DNA from: Flavobacterium endoglycinae
GTDB lineage: Bacteria; Bacteroidota; Bacteroidia; Flavobacteriales; Flavobacteriaceae
Direction of reading: 5' to 3'
Length of the DNA: 64,000 nt
Assembly (NCBI RefSeq): GCF_017352115.1
Contig: NZ_CP071448.1
Span: 2,937,001 to 3,001,000, forward strand
Positions 9,302 to 18,033 of the stretch are shown here, in pieces. A program made the translations under genes and the position numbers. The first letter of the stretch is position 1. Each line of letters starts with the position of its first letter. The notes below the pieces were generated by a model. The model made no database searches and was not told where the DNA came from. It saw only the letters and a list, made by a program, of their open reading frames with translations.

Positions 9302-10333
9302 TTATCTGTTAATTCTGTTACTTGAGCCGTTTTTAATAAAATGACTTATTTCGGCAGGGTTGGTAATGGCAAAATCACCGGGAATACTTTGTTTGATTAC
9401 ACCGCATGCCACCGCCCAATCAATGCATTCCTGACCTGAAAGCTGATGCGAAAGTCCGTAAAGAAGCCCTGCTGTAAAAGCATCGCCAGAACCAATTTGA
9501 TCGGTTACCAAATGTATTTTGTTTTCTTTGGTTTGATAAAAATTACCATCGTGCAGTAACATTCCTGAATATAAATGTGCTGGTCCATCTGATTTTCTGA
9601 AACTCATGGCTAGTGTTTTCAAGAAAGGCATTTTTCCTTTTAATAATTCGAATGTTTTCTGAAAACGATTCTCTTCAGATTCCTTCGGATCTGTTTTGAT
9701 TCCGAAATAAATTTCAACCGAATCCAGATCAGCTACCGTTATCGTACTGTAATGCAGCAGTTCGGGCATGATTTCTGACGGATGTTTGCCATATTGCCAC
9801 AATTTTGATCTGAAATTAAAATCAGAAGAAATTGGAATTCCTTTTTTATGTGCAGCCAGAATTGCTTCTTTGCAAACCAAACCTGCTTCATAAGAAACTC
9901 CGGGACTGATTCCTGACCAATGAAAATGGGTGGCATCACTTAAAACTTCTTCCCAGTTAATCTGCTTTTCGCCGATGGTGGCAAAAGAAGAATTGCTTCG
10001 GTCATAAATGACTTGCGACTGCCTGATTTGGTTTCCAGCTTCGACAAAATATAAACCTAAACGATCGCCTCCGTATATACAGTTTGTCGTGTTTACTTTG
10101 TATTTCTGAAGTTCATTTAAAGCAAGCTGAGCGAGATCATTCTGAGGAAGACGCGTGATATAATCAGTTGAAATTCCTAATTGAGAAAGTAAAACGCAGA
10201 CATTGGCTTCGGCTCCGCCCACATGAATTTTCATTTCACCGGCCTGGGTAAACCTGTTTCCGTTTGGCACACTCATTCGAAGCAACAATTCTCCAAATGT
10301 GGCAATTTTAGTCTGCGGGATATTTGTATTCAT
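9302..10333 (-). CDS. kdgK: 2-keto-3-deoxygluconate kinase (PfkB family)
   Basis: A 343-residue ribokinase-fold kinase that phosphorylates 2-keto-3-deoxygluconate (KDG) to KDPG. The N-terminal GELLLRMSVP and HVGGAEANVCVLLSQLG blocks and the C-terminal DQIGSGDAFTAGL signature, with its catalytic Asp, are complete. It is followed directly by the KDPG aldolase gene. A 198-base repeat-rich gap separates it from ridA upstream, the only long gap in an otherwise tightly packed operon. Other PfkB sugar kinases are possible in principle, but the pairing with KDPG aldolase supports KDG. Confidence 0.9.
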   Translation of the reverse strand: MNTNIPQTKIATFGELLLRMSVPNGNRFTQAGEMKIHVGGAEANVCVLLSQLGISTDYITRLPQNDLAQLALNELQKYKVNTTNCIYGGDRLGLYFVEAGNQIRQSQVIYDRSNSSFATIGEKQINWEEVLSDATHFHWSGISPGVSYEAGLVCKEAILAAHKKGIPISSDFNFRSKLWQYGKHPSEIMPELLHYSTITVADLDSVEIYFGIKTDPKESEENRFQKTFELLKGKMPFLKTLAMSFRKSDGPAHLYSGMLLHDGNFYQTKENKIHLVTDQIGSGDAFTAGLLYGLSHQLSGQECIDWAVACGVIKQSIPGDFAITNPAEISHFIKNGSSNRINR

Positions 10334-10531
10334 TTTTCATTTTTATTTTTTGCCACGAATTACACGAATTCACACAAATTGTGGCGGTGTAATTTTTATT
10401 TGTAAAAAATCATTTAATCTGTATAAATCTGCGGCCAATTTTAATAACTAGCCACAGATTTGGGATTAAAAATTTTCTATTAACCATTACAGATTACTCT
10501 TTAATCTTTATTTTCTGTGGCGTGTTTTTTA
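10334..10531. repeat. Repeat-rich spacer inside the SusCD operon
   Basis: No gene is seen. The spacer carries CACGAATTACACGAATT (about 10355-10371), an inverted GCCAC/GTGGC pair around 10352-10385, and two versions of a CTGTGGC/GCCACAG element (10446 and 10515). Similar CACGAATT words occur at 39932 and 62803, so this is a dispersed family. It could form RNA structure that changes expression of kdgK and the genes after it (inference). Confidence 0.65.
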
Positions 10532-10999
10532 TCAGAACAATTCAAAAACGGCTTCTACTTCTACCGGAATATTATCTGGAAGAGAACCCATTCCAACTGC
10601 GCTTCTTACTCCAATTCCATTTTCTTGTCCCCATACTTCGGCAAACAATTCACTGCAGCCGTTAATTACGTACGGATGTCTTAAAAAATCGCCGTTGCAG
10701 TTTACCATTCCAAGTACTTTTATAACTCTTTTTACTTTGTTAAGACTTCCAAAATTGGTAACGATTGTAGAAAGCATTGTTAATCCTACTTGTCTTGCAG
10801 CCAGTTTTCCTTCTTCGATATCCATATCGTCGCCAATTCGCCCGATAATTAATGATTTGTCGTCGCGGACCGGGCCGTGTCCTGACAGATATAAATATTT
10901 ACCATCGACTAAATACGGTTTGTAAATACCAAGCGGCTGTGGTGCCGGAGGTAAGGATAAACCTAAAGTCTCAAATTTTTCCTGTGGTAATAAATTCAT
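10532..10999 (-). CDS. RidA-family (YjgF) enamine/imine deaminase
   Basis: A 155-residue member of the Rid family. RidA proteins hydrolyse the reactive enamine/imine intermediates released by PLP-dependent dehydratases. The key arginine is present in GVRSAVGMGSLPDN, followed by the conserved acidic segment VEVEAVFEL, so catalytic deaminase activity is likely. It starts 4 bases after the GntP permease gene stop, so the two are probably translationally coupled. Its presence in an operon with a D-serine-dehydratase-like enzyme supports a pathway that releases ammonia by elimination. The protein is somewhat longer than typical 125-130-residue RidA, with extra residues at the N-terminus. Confidence 0.88.
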   Translation of the reverse strand: MNLLPQEKFETLGLSLPPAPQPLGIYKPYLVDGKYLYLSGHGPVRDDKSLIIGRIGDDMDIEEGKLAARQVGLTMLSTIVTNFGSLNKVKRVIKVLGMVNCNGDFLRHPYVINGCSELFAEVWGQENGIGVRSAVGMGSLPDNIPVEVEAVFELF

Positions 11000-11003
11000 G
11001 ATG

Positions 11004-12323
11004 TTAATGTATAATTGAGTTTAAAATAAAAACGAAAATAATTCCTAAAACCGATACTAATGATTCCATGACAGTCCATGATTTAAAAGTGTCTTTTAGG
11101 CTGATGTTGAAATATTCCTTAAACATCCAGAAACTGGGGTCGTTTACATGCGAACACATAAGGCTTCCGGCTCCAACGGACAATACTAATAAATTGGAAT
11201 CGAGTCCGTTAGTTTGTAGTAAAGGTAATAAAACGCTGGCAGTCATTAATCCTGCTGCTGTGGCAGAACCCACACAAACCCGAATGATAGCGGCCATTAT
11301 CCAAGCCAATAAATAGGGATGAATGTTAGTCATGGTTAAGGTCGAAACAATGGTTTCGTTTACTCCGCTCACAATCATTACTTCTTTCAGACTTCCTGCT
11401 CCGCCAACAATTAAAACAATCAGAGCGACGTCTTTAATGGCAATTGCATAATCATCCATAACAGAAGCTAAACTTCTATCCATACGTGTGCCTAATGTGT
11501 AAGTACAGATAAGTAAAGAAATCAGCATAATCATACTTGGTTCGCCAACTGTTTTACAAATATTGATGACTGTTTCGTTACTTGAAACTAAAGGTAATAA
11601 TGAGGTCAAGGTTAAACCAAAAACCGGAAACAATGCCGAAAATAAACTGATAGAGAAACTTGGAAGTTTCCCTTCGTTAGCTATTTCTTCTACATTTAAA
11701 ATCTCATGGTTCGATTCGGTTTTGATATTTTTAAGCAGGTTTGAAAATAACAGACCTGCTATGAAAATCGTAGGAACAGCAATTATAATTCCGTAGACTA
11801 GAACTAGACCAATATCGGCTTTTAGAATACTGCTTAAAGCCATTGGAGACGGATGTGGAGGCAAAAAACCGTGCGCTACCGAAAGCGACGCCAGCATTGG
11901 AATTCCCAGATATACTTTTGACAGTTTGAACTGATGGGCTACTGAAAAGATCAGAGGTACTAACAAAACAAATCCAACACTATAAAATAGAGGTATCCCA
12001 ACAATAAATCCGGTAATCATTAAGCCGAGGCGTACGTATTTTCTGCCCGTCCATCCCATAACGGTTTTGGCAATAACATTAGCTGCGCCGGAAGACACGG
12101 TCAGTTTCCCGATGCAGGTTCCAAAAACAATAATCAAAGTAATGGAACCCAGCATTTCTCCCAGACCTTTTTGTACCGTCTGCGATAACGTTTCTATAGG
12201 CAGTCCTAAAAATAAACCAGCCAATAAAGCAGTTATGATAAAGGCAATAAACGGGTTGATTTTAAACCAAGCAATTTGCAGGATTAAAAAGGCAATGCAC
12301 GCAGTTAGTATTAAAATGCTCAT
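11004..12323 (-). CDS. GntP-family gluconate/sugar-acid:H+ symporter
   Basis: A 439-residue inner-membrane permease with about 12 hydrophobic segments. The family block PPHPSPMALSSILKADIGLVLVYG and the C-terminal MCSHVNDPSFWMFKEYF are characteristic of the GntP family, which imports gluconate, idonate, fructuronate or D-serine. It follows susD by 12 bases. In this operon it is the natural inner-membrane step after TonB-dependent uptake by SusCD. Its presence argues that the imported compound is a sugar acid or D-amino acid rather than a neutral sugar. The exact substrate is not visible from sequence. Confidence 0.93.
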   Translation of the reverse strand: MSILILTACIAFLILQIAWFKINPFIAFIITALLAGLFLGLPIETLSQTVQKGLGEMLGSITLIIVFGTCIGKLTVSSGAANVIAKTVMGWTGRKYVRLGLMITGFIVGIPLFYSVGFVLLVPLIFSVAHQFKLSKVYLGIPMLASLSVAHGFLPPHPSPMALSSILKADIGLVLVYGIIIAVPTIFIAGLLFSNLLKNIKTESNHEILNVEEIANEGKLPSFSISLFSALFPVFGLTLTSLLPLVSSNETVINICKTVGEPSMIMLISLLICTYTLGTRMDRSLASVMDDYAIAIKDVALIVLIVGGAGSLKEVMIVSGVNETIVSTLTMTNIHPYLLAWIMAAIIRVCVGSATAAGLMTASVLLPLLQTNGLDSNLLVLSVGAGSLMCSHVNDPSFWMFKEYFNISLKDTFKSWTVMESLVSVLGIIFVFILNSIIH

Positions 12324-12335
12324 GTATTTTCGATA

Positions 12336-13865
12336 TTATTTATCCCACCAGATTTTTGTTGTGAAAGTATCTTCACCTTGGCGTTTTAGTGCTTCAGCTA
12401 AGTTACTGGAATTCACTGAATATTCGCTGACTGGATATTTTAAACGTCTTGGAATTGTGCCATTGGTAACATTCCCAGGAAAGTTTACAGGAACCAATAC
12501 CGGATAACCTGTTCGTCTCCAGTTTGCATACACTTCTTGTTCATCTACAAACAGAGCAATCCAAATTTGAGTGTGAATCTGATTCATTTTTTGGTCGAAT
12601 GTTCCAGCGGTATTATAAGGGTTCAATGTTAGATACGGAGCAGCATCTGTAATCGCATAAGCAGCGCCGTAAATGCCCATGTTTAGAAACGATGCTTTTA
12701 CCCCTTTTTCATATAAATCTTTATCGCTTTCTGCTGTGTACCATCCTCTTGCGGCAGCTTCGGCTAAATAGAAATTAGTTTCGGCATTGCTTAAAAGCAT
12801 TAAAGGAGCATCGTATTTAAAAACAGTACTTTGGTTTGGCTCAGAATAGGTTGCTTGTTGCGCAGGAGTAGGAGCATCTTTAAGTCCGTTTGGAAAACCT
12901 TTCTGAACGGCAAGAGCGGTATTTTGAGTGGTTCCTTCCCAAACACCTGCATACACACTTATTCTTGGATCTAACGTATTTTTTAAAACATCAATAAATG
13001 TTTTGGCTAATTTTCCGCCTTCTACGTTTTTCTGTCCGTACGAACCAGCGCTGAAATCCCATCTTCTAGAATCGAAACCAACGGGATTTCGGTTAAAATC
13101 ATTTGGTCCGTCAGTGTATTTCATTACCGCATTGTCGGTTCCGTTTATGATTACACCTCCGGCTGCGGCTTTTGTAACCCAGTTTTTAGCCAGTGCAGCA
13201 TCGACTTTAGAAAGTCTCAAACCTAAACGAAGCATTAAAGAGTAAGCAAATTTTTTCCATTTGGTTACATCGCCATCATAGATAAAATCAGATTTTCCGA
13301 AACTAGCTTTTGCCGCGTCCAGACTTGTAGCTGCTTCATCCAATTCTTTCAGTAAATCTTTATATATAAATTCCTGAGAATCGTATTTCGGTAAAAACAC
13401 TTGGGTGCTGTTTGCTTTTGCCGCTTCTGAATACGGAATATCTCCATACAAATCGGTAATTCTGTGATATAAATATGCTTTCCAGATTCGGGCAATATTG
13501 AGTTTGTTGCTTTCTGCGGGATTATTTTTTACCGCATCAATTACAATTTCGACTTCATTTATAGCAGTTGGATACGCTTGGTTAAAATAAGCCGAAAAAT
13601 AAACCTCGTTGCTTAAATATTTATCACCCACTCCAGAAGCTTCTTTGTAAGTCGCATAATGCTGCATCATACCGCCGCATTCCAGAATATTGGTAAAAAA
13701 GTAATTGTTGTTTAATCCGTCCAGCTGTGATTTGCTGAAAACGAAATTTGGATTTGGTTTTTCAACCGCATTGGGGTTGGTATTGATTTCTTCAAAATCT
13801 TTGGTACAAGATGACATACTTCCTAAAAGTATTCCTGCGATATATAAAAAGGTTATCTTTTTCAT
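12336..13865 (-). CDS. SusD/RagB-family outer-membrane lipoprotein (SusD-like type 2)
   Basis: A 509-residue surface lipoprotein that would form the lid over the adjacent SusC transporter and bind the ligand. The signal peptide ends in a lipobox with Cys20 (GSMSSC), followed by the usual acidic export context (TKDFEEINTNPN). The start of the mature protein and later blocks such as AYLYHRITDLYGDIPYSEA and AEAAARGWY are typical of the SusD-like_2 branch. It begins 11 bases after the susC stop. Ligand specificity cannot be read from sequence; the operon points to an amino-sugar acid or a conjugate of one. Confidence 0.94.
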   Translation of the reverse strand: MKKITFLYIAGILLGSMSSCTKDFEEINTNPNAVEKPNPNFVFSKSQLDGLNNNYFFTNILECGGMMQHYATYKEASGVGDKYLSNEVYFSAYFNQAYPTAINEVEIVIDAVKNNPAESNKLNIARIWKAYLYHRITDLYGDIPYSEAAKANSTQVFLPKYDSQEFIYKDLLKELDEAATSLDAAKASFGKSDFIYDGDVTKWKKFAYSLMLRLGLRLSKVDAALAKNWVTKAAAGGVIINGTDNAVMKYTDGPNDFNRNPVGFDSRRWDFSAGSYGQKNVEGGKLAKTFIDVLKNTLDPRISVYAGVWEGTTQNTALAVQKGFPNGLKDAPTPAQQATYSEPNQSTVFKYDAPLMLLSNAETNFYLAEAAARGWYTAESDKDLYEKGVKASFLNMGIYGAAYAITDAAPYLTLNPYNTAGTFDQKMNQIHTQIWIALFVDEQEVYANWRRTGYPVLVPVNFPGNVTNGTIPRRLKYPVSEYSVNSSNLAEALKRQGEDTFTTKIWWDK

Positions 13866-13876
13866 GTCTTTGTAAA

Positions 13877-16800
13877 TTAGAATTTAACATTTAAGCTTAA
13901 ACCAAAACTTCTAGTTTTTGGTACTCCAAATTGTTCTACACCTTGAGCGTTTCCAGCACTAAATACAGATTCTGGATCTACGTTTGGCGTTTTCTTGTAC
14001 AGGATGAACAAGTTTCGGGCTATGAATGAAACCGAAGCGCTTTGAAGGACAGATAAACCTTTTATTTTTTCTATAGGCAGCTGATATCCAAGAACAACTT
14101 GTCTTAATTTTACGAAACTGGCATCGTACACAAATGTTGACGAAATGTTTCTTAAACCATCATAGTAGGTTCTAAGGTTTTCTGGGGCAATCACCATATC
14201 AACCGGATTTCCGTTGGTGTCAACTCCTTTAATTGGCAGACCGCTTTCACGTCCTTCAAGTGTAAGTTTGGTTAATCCCATACGAGTTCCGTATAAATCG
14301 GTTCCTGAATATAAACTTCCGCCGAATTTCCCATCAATCAAAAAGCTGAAATTGAAATTCTTATATCTAAATTCATTTGTAATACCCGCTGACCACGGAT
14401 GTACACCTTGACCTAATTCTTCAAGAGGTCCTTGTGCAATACTTGCAGAACCGCCGCTTACGTTATACACTGTATTTCCATTAGCATCTTTACGAGGTTT
14501 GTATCCTTTTATAATACTGTACGGACGACCCACATCGCTGGTAATTGTTACATATCCGTTTACAGAAGTCGCCATGGTGATAGAGTTTAATTGATCTGTA
14601 AGAGCTTCAACTGTATTTTCGTTATACGATCCGTTGATACTCGCATCCCATGAAAAATTATCCGAATTGATGATTTTGCCGCTTAATAACAATTCCACTC
14701 CTTTGTTTCTCATTTTTCCAAGATTTAATAAAGCGGTGTTCGCTCCTGAAGCATTTGAAATAGTGGTTTCAACAATATCATTTGTTGTAGCGCGGTTGTA
14801 CCAAGCAAAGTCAAGATTTAAACGATTGTTGAAAAATCCTAAATCGGTACCTACTTCAAATGTAGTTGAAGTAAGCGGACTCAATGTTGCATTTGGAACT
14901 CTTGTACTGGTTGGACCTTGTAACTGCTGTCCGTTGTGTCCGCCTTGAACCATGGTATAAGACTGGTTTAAAGCATAAGGATCTGGTGTTGCGCCTCCAA
15001 CTTCTGCCCATGAAGTTCTTAGTTTGGTAAACGAGATCCACTCTGGCATTTTTACAATATCAGAAAGGATAACACTTGTTCCTACTGACGGATAAAATAC
15101 GCTGTTGTTGTCTTTAGAAAGCGTAGAGAACCAATCCTGACGACCTGTAAAGTTTAAGAAAACGATGTTTTTATAATCTAAATCAACTGCTCCGTATACT
15201 GAATTTGTTTTCGTTTTTCCATACGGATACGTGTACGTTAAAGTTGAAAGATTGCTTATGGAATAAAAATCATCCAATACAAAATTTGATCCTTCAAATC
15301 TAGTTTCGTCTCTTTCAGAAGTTCTAGAGTTCACTCCAACTAAAGCATTTAAAGAGAAATTATTGTAAATGTTTTTCTTAGTGTAATTTAATATGGCTTC
15401 GGTATTCAAATTAGATAATTTCATTTTTGAACCCTGCGCATATCCAACCGGATTGTTTAAAGTTGTTTTTGGAATATATCCGAAGAAATCATAATTCGTG
15501 TAATCCTGACCAATTCTTCCTTGTAAAAACAAGTCAGGTGTGAAATTTAATTTTACATTCAGCATCCCGATAAAACGATTTTTGGTATCGCTGTTTTTAA
15601 TTTTATTCACTACAAAATAAGGGTTTGTGGCAACAGCAACAGGATTCCAAGCTTCTTCAATTCCGTTGGCATCATAACCTGGGGCAAGATTTCGAATGTC
15701 AACCGTATTGGCGATCATGTAAGTTCCCCAGTTTGGATTGGCTTCGGCATCAGAAACGGTTACTCTGTTGTTAGATTTGTCAATATTGTATTGCGCCACA
15801 ACATCAAACTTTAACCAATTGGTTAGGTTGACATTTCCTGCCATGTTAACGCTTTTTCTATTAAAATCTGAATTTGGAACCACACTCTGATTGTCCATAT
15901 TCATAAACGAAAGACGTCCGGCTGCCTTTTCATTTCCTCCAGATAAAGCAATAGAGTTTATGAAAGTTGTTCCTGTTTCATAGAAATTTTTGATATTGTT
16001 TTTTTGAGGAGAATACGGTCTTGCAACACCATCAAACTGAATCACATTCGAACCGTCCATTTTGGCTCCCCATGACCAGCGGCCTGCAGCAACAGCTTCT
16101 GCCTGCGTGGTTGGTTTTTTTCCAAGAGATCCTGAACCGTATTCGTACTGCCAGTCTGGTATAATTGAAGGTGTTTCAAATGTAAAAGATGAATTGTATT
16201 CAACGCCAATTCCTTTTTGCGCAGCGCCTCTTTTGGTTTGAATCAGGATAACACCATTTGCGGCACTCGATCCGTAAAGAGCGGCAGCAGTTCCTCCTTT
16301 TAAAACCGTAATACTTTTAATATCATCTGGATTGATAACAGAAGTTCCGTCACCACGATCTACGTTAATTCTTGTCGATCCTGGTCCGTTTCCTATTCCT
16401 GGCAGATTCAATTGGGTGTTGTCGATTGGTAGGTCGTTTACAACATACATCGGCTGGTTATTTCCGTTTAATGAACCGTTTCCACGAATTACAACTCTTG
16501 TCGATCCATTCGCTCCCGTTGAGGTACTGCTTACGTTAACCCCGGCAATTTTCCCGACTAAAGCGTTTGATATATTGGCTTCTTTTGCTTTTGTAAACTC
16601 TGTTCCTTTCAGCTCGGTTACAGCGTATGAAATGGCTTTAGTACTTTTTTTAACTCCCAGTGCGGTTACGACAACCTGATCCAGAACATTTTGAGCTGGT
16701 TTTAATCGTATGGTTAAGTTTGTAGATTGAATTAATGGAAAACTTAAAGTTTCATACCCCATGTAAGATACAATAACATGGCTTTCGTGTTCTGGAACAT

Positions 16801-17032
16801 TTAATTTAAACCTTCCATTTTCATCAGATATGGTCGCGATTTTACTATTGCTTTCTGCGTAAATTGTGGCTCCAGCAATTGGCATTCCATCATCCTGACC
16901 TAAAATCTGGCCGGAAATTTCAATCTGACTGCTCGTTTGTTCAAAAAGATGCTTTTTAATTGCAATCTCTTTTGCATTTGCTGAGAAGATAATCCCCCCA
17001 ATAAATACCAATGAAATAAGCTTTGTTTTCAT
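13877..17032 (-). CDS. SusC/RagA-family TonB-dependent outer-membrane transporter
   Basis: A 1051-residue outer-membrane receptor. A signal peptide (about 1-20) precedes a carboxypeptidase-D-like beta-sandwich (about 38-110; GQDDGMPIAGATIYAES). The plug domain follows, with the SusC signatures QVVVTALGVKKSTKAISYA and VLKGGTAAALYGSSAANGV, and then a long beta-barrel ending in an aromatic-rich strand (RSFGLSLNVKF). It is the first gene of an eight-gene operon running to 6432. The promoter at 17076-17138 carries two tandem copies of the 16-base box also found before the GH20 gene. Energy comes from TonB-ExbBD; no such genes are in the window. Confidence 0.96.
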   Translation of the reverse strand: MKTKLISLVFIGGIIFSANAKEIAIKKHLFEQTSSQIEISGQILGQDDGMPIAGATIYAESNSKIATISDENGRFKLNVPEHESHVIVSYMGYETLSFPLIQSTNLTIRLKPAQNVLDQVVVTALGVKKSTKAISYAVTELKGTEFTKAKEANISNALVGKIAGVNVSSTSTGANGSTRVVIRGNGSLNGNNQPMYVVNDLPIDNTQLNLPGIGNGPGSTRINVDRGDGTSVINPDDIKSITVLKGGTAAALYGSSAANGVILIQTKRGAAQKGIGVEYNSSFTFETPSIIPDWQYEYGSGSLGKKPTTQAEAVAAGRWSWGAKMDGSNVIQFDGVARPYSPQKNNIKNFYETGTTFINSIALSGGNEKAAGRLSFMNMDNQSVVPNSDFNRKSVNMAGNVNLTNWLKFDVVAQYNIDKSNNRVTVSDAEANPNWGTYMIANTVDIRNLAPGYDANGIEEAWNPVAVATNPYFVVNKIKNSDTKNRFIGMLNVKLNFTPDLFLQGRIGQDYTNYDFFGYIPKTTLNNPVGYAQGSKMKLSNLNTEAILNYTKKNIYNNFSLNALVGVNSRTSERDETRFEGSNFVLDDFYSISNLSTLTYTYPYGKTKTNSVYGAVDLDYKNIVFLNFTGRQDWFSTLSKDNNSVFYPSVGTSVILSDIVKMPEWISFTKLRTSWAEVGGATPDPYALNQSYTMVQGGHNGQQLQGPTSTRVPNATLSPLTSTTFEVGTDLGFFNNRLNLDFAWYNRATTNDIVETTISNASGANTALLNLGKMRNKGVELLLSGKIINSDNFSWDASINGSYNENTVEALTDQLNSITMATSVNGYVTITSDVGRPYSIIKGYKPRKDANGNTVYNVSGGSASIAQGPLEELGQGVHPWSAGITNEFRYKNFNFSFLIDGKFGGSLYSGTDLYGTRMGLTKLTLEGRESGLPIKGVDTNGNPVDMVIAPENLRTYYDGLRNISSTFVYDASFVKLRQVVLGYQLPIEKIKGLSVLQSASVSFIARNLFILYKKTPNVDPESVFSAGNAQGVEQFGVPKTRSFGLSLNVKF

Positions 17033-17075
17033 AATTTTTTGGTTTTCACGTTTTTTTTGGTTTTTGTTGGCGATT

Positions 17076-17138
17076 CAAATATAAATATTAATTTTTCATA
17101 TTTGCATTTTTTTTGCAAAGAATGCATTTTTTTTGCAA
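17076..17138 (-). promoter_or_regulatory. susC operon promoter with two tandem 16-base boxes
   Basis: On the minus strand, TTGCAAAAAAAATGCA occurs at 17103-17118 and again at 17123-17138, exactly 20 bases apart (about two helical turns). TATATTTG (17076-17083), a TAnnTTTG -7 element, lies 19 bases past the first box. A partial third copy ends near 17151. The first box extends to a perfect inverted repeat TTTGCA-N7-TGCAAA. The box is identical to the one at 5519-5534. Confidence 0.75.
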
Positions 17139-17265
17139 TAACTTTTTGCAATGGAATTTAAAAACCGAAAAAAAATGCGGTATCAGGAAGAATTTTGAGA
17201 AAAAATTGCAGATATGGTTTTTTTGAAAAATATAAGAATTAGCTTAAATTGTGTATTTTTGAGAT

Positions 17266-18033
17266 ATGAAAATAGCACTCATTCAATCAGATCTTAATTG
17301 GGAAAATGCTTCTGCCAACCGAAGTAATTTTGAATCGAAAATAAATCAAGTCGATCCAGAAGTTAATTTAATTGTACTTCCAGAGATGTTTTCAACTGGA
17401 TTTACAATGAATCCGTCTGCTGTTGCCGAAACGATGGAAGGTGAAACAGTAAGCTGGATGAAAGCGGTTTCTAAACAGAAAAATAGTGCAGTTACAGGGA
17501 GTGTAGTAATAACCGAAAACGGAAAATATTTCAACCGTATGTTGTTTGTTTTTCCAACGGGCGACATACAGCATTATGACAAACGCCATTTGTTTTCATT
17601 AGCAGGAGAAGATAAATTCTATACTGCCGGAAATCAAAAAGTAATTGTGGAGTATTTAGGCTGGAAAATTTGTCTGCAAGTGTGTTACGACTTACGTTTT
17701 CCGGTTTTTGTGCGAAATGTCGAAAATTACGATTTGCTTCTATACGTTGCCAACTGGCCAAAAGTCCGCACCAATGCTTGGGATGCTTTGTTGAAAGCTC
17801 GCGCTATAGAGAATTTAAGTTATGTGGCTGGAGTGAATAGAGTAGGACTGGATGCTCATGATTATGAACATACAGGCCATTCTCAAGTAGTAGATTTTTT
17901 AGGCAATTATATTCTAGAACCACAAGAAACTGAAGGTGTTTTTGTGGTTGATTTAGATCGAAATGAAATGTTGGAAACGCGAAAAAAACTCGATTTTTTA
18001 AGCGATAAAGATGTTTTCGAAATTAAGATTTAG
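17266..18033 (+). CDS. Omega-amidase (YafV/Nit2-type, nitrilase superfamily)
   Basis: A 255-residue carbon-nitrogen hydrolase. The catalytic triad is readable as Glu40 (LPEMFSTGF), Lys106 (YDKRHLF) and Cys140 (QVCYDLRFP). Members hydrolyse alpha-ketoglutaramate or alpha-ketosuccinamate, clearing dead-end products of glutamine and asparagine transamination in the cytoplasm. The segment TGFTMNP after the catalytic Glu is typical of the YafV branch. It is divergent from the susC operon and convergent with the next gene (4-base overlap at 18030-18033). It is probably an independent housekeeping gene rather than part of the sugar-acid locus. Confidence 0.88.
   Translation: MKIALIQSDLNWENASANRSNFESKINQVDPEVNLIVLPEMFSTGFTMNPSAVAETMEGETVSWMKAVSKQKNSAVTGSVVITENGKYFNRMLFVFPTGDIQHYDKRHLFSLAGEDKFYTAGNQKVIVEYLGWKICLQVCYDLRFPVFVRNVENYDLLLYVANWPKVRTNAWDALLKARAIENLSYVAGVNRVGLDAHDYEHTGHSQVVDFLGNYILEPQETEGVFVVDLDRNEMLETRKKLDFLSDKDVFEIKI

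Noticed and set aside
12067..12507. A 146-residue plus-strand ORF opposite the GntP and SusD genes
   Set aside because: It is antisense to two certain genes, has no plausible family content and reflects their codon pattern.
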